From Reticulitermes speratus (Eukaryota; Arthropoda; Insecta; Blattodea; Rhinotermitidae): 64,000 nt of DNA. Of this stretch, positions 27,001 to 36,000 are shown piece by piece. A program made the translations under genes and the position numbers. Positions within the stretch are counted from its first letter, which is position 1. Each line of letters opens with the position of its first letter. Under the pieces are notes generated by a model, which was not told the origin of the DNA, ran no database searches, and saw only the letters and a list, made by a program, of their open reading frames with translations. The stretch covers positions 4,348,321-4,412,320 of the forward strand of contig JAJKFL010000005.1 in NCBI GenBank assembly GCA_021186555.1. The letters are read 5' to 3'.

Positions 27001-30000
27001 CATTTGCAGCAATTTTATTTTCTTCATGCTGAATACCAAACAACTGCTAGCTCAACATATTCCCCTCCTGTGTTTATACATCACTGTCATCTCCCTGGCA
27101 GCTTCCGGATGGCTTCACGGAGCCGTTCTTTAGCAGTGTTACAATGCCACTCACAGACAGCAGTCAGTGCTTTAGTGGTGTTACAATGCCACTCACAGAC
27201 AGCAGTCAGTGCTGTAGCGGTGTTACGATGCCACTCACAGACAGCAGTCAGTGCAGCTCCTTGCCACTGCTAAGCTCCGTGCCCAGTTGAACACAGTGCT
27301 ATATGCAGGTGCTTTCTGTTCACACACTGCAGATAGCCAACGATGAATATCTGACGGTGTAACGCCTTATTTCCACAGGAACCACGTGGTCAGTCTCTGC
27401 CCATGTTAATCACCTTCCATTTTGTGACTCTTGTCCATGCACTTCCATCACTAGACTTCGTAAGGATGAAGCAGTTTTGAACAGGCACGCACGACTAGGG
27501 ACACTTGTTGGTGCAATGCTGCACTAAGACTACATTATCCGATGATAATTCGATCTTACAGCTTGTTATTTGCCAAAACAGCATCCCCTGTCCAAATCAT
27601 TTCCAAATGCGCTAACATTAAATGGGGCAAATTTAACCTGAGAAACATTCTGTGGGTCAAAGTAGGGATGTGTAAATGCCACTGATGAAAAACTTCTGAA
27701 GTTCATGCTAGAGAAATATGAAGATCTCCTTTCTATTACCAGAGACTATAAAAAAGAGCAAGCATTTGAATTTGCTACATCCTTCAAGACTTATTCTTTT
27801 CTCTCTCTCTGTCTTCACTTTTAGAAGTCACTGTTTACTTATTACCTATTGCAAACAAAAATAATTTGTAACATATATTTTATTTTCTTCAGTGATTTGT
27901 TACGAAGCAGATCTTTAGGATATTACTCATACATTCAATGGCACTAACATTATTATCACACCAAAATTTGTCATGGAATTCTTGACATTTATGATTTTAT
28001 GAATATGTTATTATTGTCACCTGTAACTGCATAATCCTTTCACCAATTTTCAACTGGTCATTTCATTCAGAAGACAGAACTGGGGAGAGGTGTATAGATC
28101 TCTGTCACCACAGGTGAGGACTCGGGCATGCAGAATATGTAGCTTCATGGAAAGGCAGGTCATATGTTTATGTTGGGTAACCATTATCATGGACATTTTG
28201 GATTTCTTTAATGAATTATATTCAGGATTACTGAAACTTGTAGTGAATTTCTGAACATTTCCCATATGCTAAAGAGCCACACAGTTGTGAGATTTGAGGT
28301 TCCCACAGTGGTGCTTCTGGGATGTGATTTTTTGTTGCGGCATGAGTGGTTTATAATGCTTGAAAGGAACACATACATACATACACACATACATACTTAC
28401 ATACATACATACACACATACATACACATACACTTATATACATTTCACAGATCCAATACCTGTCGTGAGACAGCTGAATATGAAACATGTCGTGCCTTCAT
28501 CTTCAAAGGTCAAGCAGTTCAAGATTTTTCTTGAACGACTTGACCCCCGAAGATACTGACACTGTGGCCCTTTAGAACTTGGGGAACCACTCACCCAGTG
28601 ACACAGCATCACACCCCAGAAGACCTGAATCCTCAGCCACACAGTTATCAAAGTTTCACTGTGTGCTATTTATTCAGTGTAACTGAGTATTGATTTTACT
28701 GATTTACTTGCAAGCCATACTAGCATAACTTTTAGAAGAGAACTTAGCAAACAAACCTTGGCATCCCATTTGCTGATATACTAAATATGTTTGCAACTTT
28801 AATCCTTGGACGCTTGATGCTATGAAGAGCAAGACTGTGGCGTATAATTGGATTTATTAGTGTCAAAATGAAGAGGGATTGCCTGATTGCTAGTGATGAA
28901 GAGGGAGAGGGGCTTCCTGTGTTTTATCCAATTATCTTTCCCCTCTAGTAATCTTGTTAACTCCAACAGAATGGTTTACAGAAGCTAAATACCTCCCGTG
29001 CATGCAATATATGTTGACAGAGGTCAGCCTGTGTTCAGTGTTGCAGGGTTTCTCTGTGTCTTTGTGTGTTCCATAGATATGTCCTCTGTAGCACAGGTAC
29101 TCTTGCCTGTGAAACTGGTAATAATACTATTGTAATATTTCCACAAATTAGACATGGAAATTTTAAGAGGTGAGAGTTAATTTTTATTTCTTAACTTGTG
29201 TGGTATGCAGTTCATAGAGATAGACTGGAGAATACTGCATCATTGTCATAAATCATAATTATGTAGAAATGGTCATTAACAATAGCAATAATAATAATAA
29301 TAATAATAATAATGAAAATAATACCCGAGGAACTGAGCACAATAAGTTTGCAAAAATTCTGTACTGCGGGGTTTTGTAATTGGTAATGTCTATCACATAT
29401 TATCAGGGTCATCACAAGGGATGAGACAGATGTTGCAGTTGGTATACAAGTAATGTCTGATTTTCTCCATTGTACTATTTTCGTCGTCTTAAGCCAAAAT
29501 ACTCTTCTTTGCATTTTGTTGCCACGCACCCACAATCTGTGTTCTGGCCTTATGCTGAGAGACCAAATTTGACACCCATACAATAAAACAGGTAAAGCTA
29601 CAATCACATGACTTGAGTAGGGAGTTTTGAAATGTACCACAAATTGTAAAAATGAGAGGTTGGAATTTTAACCATAACAATTAGGACCTTGTTATGTATA
29701 TCTTTTGTGTGTAACTGGTAATGAGTTGATTCTTAAAAATATGCCGTGTATTGTATTTTCAGATGAACAGGAAGAGCCTCATCCAGTGCCTCCACCAAGA
29801 TTGAAGAAAAGAGCTAAGGTAGCATCCGTAACAAACATTTCTGCCTTCAGTAGAATTACAGATATGTGTGTGCCAAATTTCCCATCCAAACAAAAAAATG
29901 GGTCCAAGGCATCTTCAGAAAAGACAGTGATCATGAATGATTGTTGTTTCACAGGTGATGCCAATAAAAATAATAGTATAATTGGCATTGTAACTGCAGG

Positions 30001-33000
30001 TGAATCAACTACTGAGGCAGGGAATGAGAAGGCTATAAAGAGCAACAAAATTTCTTGTACAGTTTGGAAAAGAGAACAACCGAATCATCATAATATTAAT
30101 GAAAGGGAAGTTGGTGAAGTTAATAATGTTTGTGCAAGATCTGAAGTGTGTGGTCAGGATGATGATAGCATATATCTACCTAAGGCTCTTCCTTCTGTTA
30201 AAACTGAAGAAAATAATAGTTTGGTACAAACAGAACATGACTTTAGGTGTTCAGTTATTCAAGAGGGTAGTAGGCACATATGTTTTAACTCTTTGTTAGA
30301 TAATTCACAAAAAGTTAAGAGTGAATGTGAGGTGGTTACAGGATTACCAAAGAATTACACTTCATGTCTGTCTGTTACAAATAACCCTGAGCACTTGTTG
30401 AATGAAGCACAAGCCCGTTTATATAACACTCATACTGGCAAAACATTCCCACCTGTAGTGCTTAATTCACATATTTTAATTGATAATACTGGAGAGGCTA
30501 TCAAAGATACTGTAAAAAGAATATGCAGGTGTTTTGAATGTGAAGAACCTTTGAAGGTACTGTGTACAAGAAACAGTCACATATGTGTGAATTGTGCCGT
30601 AGGGCATTCTCTATGTTGTTCAGATGGTACCCTTGATGTCTTCCATGAGAGAGATGAGAATATTTCTATTGAGGATTTGTCACAAAATAATACTGTATTT
30701 CAGTTTTGGCTTCCTAAAGAATGTGTGCATGCAGATGCAGTACTGGGATCTGCAACTGCAGATACAGTATTAGAATATATGCCTGCATGCACAGGATTGG
30801 AACCTGTGCCTGCAGACAGAGGAATAGAATCTGTGCATTCAGATAGAGCATTAGAATATGTGCCTGCAGTTAGAGAATTAGCATCTGTGCCTGCAGACAG
30901 AGAATTAGAATCTGTACCTGCACATAGAGGATTAGAATATGTGCTTGCAGACAGAACATTAGAATCTATGCCTGCAGATAGGACATTAGAATCCAGCTTA
31001 TCACTGTCTATGAACCAGTGTAATTTTAACCATTTTAATCACGGAACTGAAGAAAATACATACATTAGGCAAAGTGGGCTTGGCCTGTTATCCTGTAATG
31101 AGGAACTGAATGTTTCATTGGTTAAATCTGATACTGCTATATTCAGGCCATGGAGTACTGACATCTCCATAATGAAGGATCTGACTAATACAACCAGCAG
31201 GAATAATTCTACAAATGCAGCTGGCAGAATGCTGCAGAAAAGAACTATGTATGAAAAAGGCTATTGTTTGTACAGTGCCTTGGAGAATTTTGAGGCTGTC
31301 AGTGAGATTAAAAATAGAGAAAAGCAATGGGTTGTTTCAGATAATGTAAAAATGATTAATGGGGAACGTACTGGCTATAAAAGCAAGAATTATAAGTCTC
31401 ATGCATGTAGTGGGGAAATGCATCCCAATAAAATATCAAAAGGTTTTCATTTATTTATTAAAAATATGCTAATGGATAGTGAAGAATATGATCTCAGTTA
31501 TCATGGTAACAATACAGAAGGTTCTGTGACTTTTAAATGTGCTTTCAACCAATCTGAAGATACCAACTTAACAGAAAAGACTAACAACAGAGTTGTGTGT
31601 TCAGAGTTAAACAAGGAAGAATCAACAAAACTTCCTGTTCACAGCAAGGCATCACCCAAGTGTATGACTGTAGAACCTTCCTTAAAGTCAGTTGTATTGT
31701 GTGATAACATACATAATGGCAGTGAATATTGCAACCAGCATGAATGTGGTAGTGAAAATAGTTGTGTGGTGTCTGTTGTCACTATGATATACCACTGTAC
31801 CTTCCTGTGATGAAAGCTGTCAGCCATCATTGCATGGAAAACACCAGCTATCCCTAACCTCAAATTACTATAGCAACACAATTAATTCAGAAGAATCAAC
31901 TGAATATGTTAGTGCTGTTGATAGGAGTGTTGAAGTTTCTGTTATGAAAAGTAGTGAAGATACAATTGAAACAAATACTGAAGAATCATTCACAACATTA
32001 AGAAACAATAATACTTTGCCTTCTGGAAGCACAGATGATATTAATAAGCCATATAATAATTCCTACAGCCAGACAGCAGTTAGTTCAAAAGCCCCATTTG
32101 TGGCAAAAGTTAAAACTAAACCACTAAAGAAAAGTGGAGTAAATGAAGAATGTTTAGATGGCATGAGGATTAAAACAGACAACAATTCAGGTTAGTAATT
32201 ACATAATTTTGCCACATATTAATCCTTAAAAAGTAACAAAACAAAATGTGCTGTGGTTGTAACTGAATTTTCTAAGAATCATCTTATACTTTTAAACCGG
32301 TGATCTGAATTGGTTCAACTACAGAATTTATTTAAAAATTTTCACTTTATTATGACACATGTCATAATTGACTATAATGTACTATAAACTGATTCTCAGA
32401 ATGTCAATTAAGGGCCAGTCACCGAAATCCCAAATATTTTCAACAAAGCATGAAATTAAATTTAAACACATTTTTCGCACACTCATTCATTCATTATTTC
32501 TTTCTTTCTTTCATTTTGTACAGTGTTTACATAACATATAAACTGATGCAGTCAGAATGTTCTTCATATACAAAGTGGATATATAGTACATATATGAACA
32601 GCATACAATACAGTTTACAATGCCAGGACACTTGCAGCTGTAATATAATTAACTCATATCCTAACCATTACTAACTGAAGTTCCCATGGAAACTTTTTTT
32701 TTATATTATCTTCATCGTACATTTTTTTTTAACAAATCACAAATTACACACCAACAAAATGCACTATATTTTCACTTTTATTCTTTAACCCCTACATATG
32801 TTTCAGCCTTTACAAGGCCATCTTCAGGGGGCTCGTAATCTACATTTACTTTACATCCATTATGTGACATATAACATAATAGCAGCCATAAATAATGGAT
32901 GTAAAGTAAATGTAGTTTACTAGCCCTCTGAAGATGGCCTTGTAAGGGCTGAAACATATGTAGGGGTTAAAGAATAAAAAGTGAAAATATAGTGCATTTC

Positions 33001-36000
33001 GTTGGTGTGTAATTTGTGATTTCCCATGGAAACGTTTTTGTGTCTCGCAACATAAGTAATAACATGATGGCAGACTATAGCTTACTTCCTCTCCCTTCCT
33101 TCTGTAAGCTCAATCTTGCCACATAAACTACATGACACTGAAATAGTTCTTATGTGTTTACACCTACACATATATAAAGGCCATAATAGTAACCCTGTCA
33201 ATAGCTCAGATTGTATAGCATCACACATTTGGATGATTATTGATTAGAGGTTCATGGAACAAACTGGTCGTGACCAAATTTGAATCAATGTCCTGGCATT
33301 TGCCTCGAGGGAGAAAAGAAAATCATGAAAGACCTCAGACAGGATAGTCATTGTCGCATCCAAGATTTGAACTTTTGACTTTCCAGATACAAATAAGTAA
33401 AAATATCTGAATTTCTTCTTTAGTGTGTATTTTTATATTTCCAGACTTCATTATGTGCGATAATGTAAATAACAGTACTATTGAAACCATATATTTTGTA
33501 AGAGAGAAGTGGTTAGCTGATACTATGGAAGACACAATGAAGAATAGTGGTCAAATAAATCCAGATGCATCTAAAGAATACCTGGTTACACTGGAAAAGA
33601 TGTGGGGTACTGTTGGATTGCAAATAGAGGTGTGTATTAGCCAAAGAAGTATCCTCCTTTATTTGTTTTGGGTGCCAAGATGTGAACCAGCAAAGAAATG
33701 ACAATGTCAGACAACATTTTTGAGCAAGACTTAATATATTTGATCTTAAGGTAGTGTTTAATCGTAGTATGAATTGCAGTTTTATCCTTACATTTTCCTG
33801 TGACTAAATTTCTGGATATTCTGCATATAAAGTTTTATACTCATTAGTACTTACAGTAAGATTTTTCTAGATGGTAGTTTTTCATGACTTGAGCTCCTAA
33901 CAAGATTAGTAGCTTGTGTTTCAGCGTGTGCTTTACTGGTTTTCAGAACCATTACATATGACTGCCCGATCTGCAGCGTACATATATGTGAATAGTTTTC
34001 AGTATTATTCATTTGAATGCCTTCAGGTATAACTGAAATCTGTTGTGTCATATTACAGATACAGTTGTTCGGTCGACATGTCTGACCTGCTAAAATTCAT
34101 TATAAAGAACTAAATTAACAGTTTCAGCCAGTTGAGACAGGCATGCACGACTGTTCTGAGGGCCAAGGGCAAATGTTAAGATATTTAGTGCCATCTAGAG
34201 TGGAAATAATTTGCTTCCTTGTGTGCAGTTATATGATATAGTTATGACATATTTTATGCTAATGTATGGCCATACAACTAAAATAAATGTAATTGGTTGA
34301 CCTACACTAAAGGGTCACTTTGCCCTTTCAGACCATCAGTTGACCTACACTAAAGGGTCACATTGCCCTTTCAGACCATCAGTTGACCTACACTAAAGGG
34401 TCACATTTCCCTTTCAGACCATCAGTTGACCTACACTAAAGGGTCACAGTGCCCTTTCCAACCATCAGGTGACCTACACTAAAAGGTCACAGTGCCCTTA
34501 CAGATCATGAGTTGTTCTACAGCAATGGGTCACAGTGGCCTCTCGGGCCATCAATTTACCAACACCAAAGGGTCACATTGCCCTTTCAGACCATCAGTTG
34601 ACCTACATTAAAGGGTCACAGTGCCCTTTCAAACCATCAGTTGACCTACACTAAAGGTCACAGTGCCCTTTCCAACCATCAGGTGACCTACACTAAAAGG
34701 TCACAGTGCCCTTTCAGACCATCAGTTTGACCTACACTAAAGGGTCACAGTGCCCTTTCAAACCATCAGTTGACCTACACTAAAGGGTCACAGTGCCCTT
34801 TCCAATCACATCAGGTGACCTACACTAAAAGGTCACAATGCCCTTTCAGACCATCAGTTGACCTACACTAAAGGGTCACAGTGCCCTTTCAAACCATCAG
34901 TTGACCTACACTAAAGGAGGTCACAGTGCCCTTTCCAACCAATCAGGTGACCTACACTAAAAGGTCACAGTGACCTTACAGATCATGAGTTGTTCACAGT
35001 AATGGGTCACAGTGGCCTCTCGGGCCATCAATTTACCAACACCAAAGGGTCACAGTGCCCTTTCAGACCATCAGTTGACCTACACTAAAGGGTCACAGTG
35101 CCCTTTCCAACCATCAGGTGACCTACACTAAAAGGTCACAGTGCCCTTACAGATCATGAGTTGTTCTACAGTAATGGGTCACAGTGGCCTCTCAGGCCAT
35201 CAATTTACCAACACCAAAGGGTCACAGTGCCCTTTCAGATCATCAGCTGACCATGCCTGAAGTTTTCATAACATAAATGTCAGTATTACTTGCGTAAAGA
35301 AATTGTGGATGTTCCAACAGATTTTGCTCTTAGCTGCAATTCTGAAATTGTAGAATAATTATTTTCATTACGGTTTTATGAAATTGTTTCACAGAATGAC
35401 ATAACTGTTCCTGCCAGTACAGTTAGTTTATATTTTGTCAATTGGTTACTTACATTTTTATCATTGCTGTTATTGAAAATAATGACTGTGCCATGGCTTA
35501 GGTGGTTAGTCACTGGCTTCTCACCATGGAGGCCCAGGTTCAATCCCAGGGCATGCCACGTAGAATTTGTGGTGGACAGCACATCACTGGGACAGATTTT
35601 CCCACTTTCATTATCATTCCACCAACGATCCATATTCATTCACCTTTTGTCTGGGAGACGGACGTTGTGTCCGCTAGAGACTGCATTCCCAAAAAACAAA
35701 GTGTCATTCCACCATGAGAATAAAAGAGAATTATTGAAAATAAACAATTGAAAGAATATATTGTTAAAGCATATAATTGGTACTACATTTTATTGTCACA
35801 AATTATACAGTACTTTGCGTGCATAATGTGGTATTAGCGATATCATATCTGTGTCTACTGTCAGATTAATCTTGTAATAGTTTCGGTTTCATCAAAAGGA
35901 TTAAATTGTCCATAAATTGAAAAACACCTTATGTATTTGGGTTCTATTATTTGTATTAAACATTTTTATTCATGGCTTATGACTTTCAATCAAATAATTA

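Noticed and set aside
29779..30048. Minus-strand frame opposite exon 14
   Set aside because: The plus-strand frame is far longer and joins neighbours in phase; this is a shadow.
31749..31822. Mini-intron to explain the exon 14 frame break
   Set aside because: The gtagtg...ctgtcag choice does not fit the phase on both sides; only a 56-bp intron with a poor donor would. A one-base indel is simpler.
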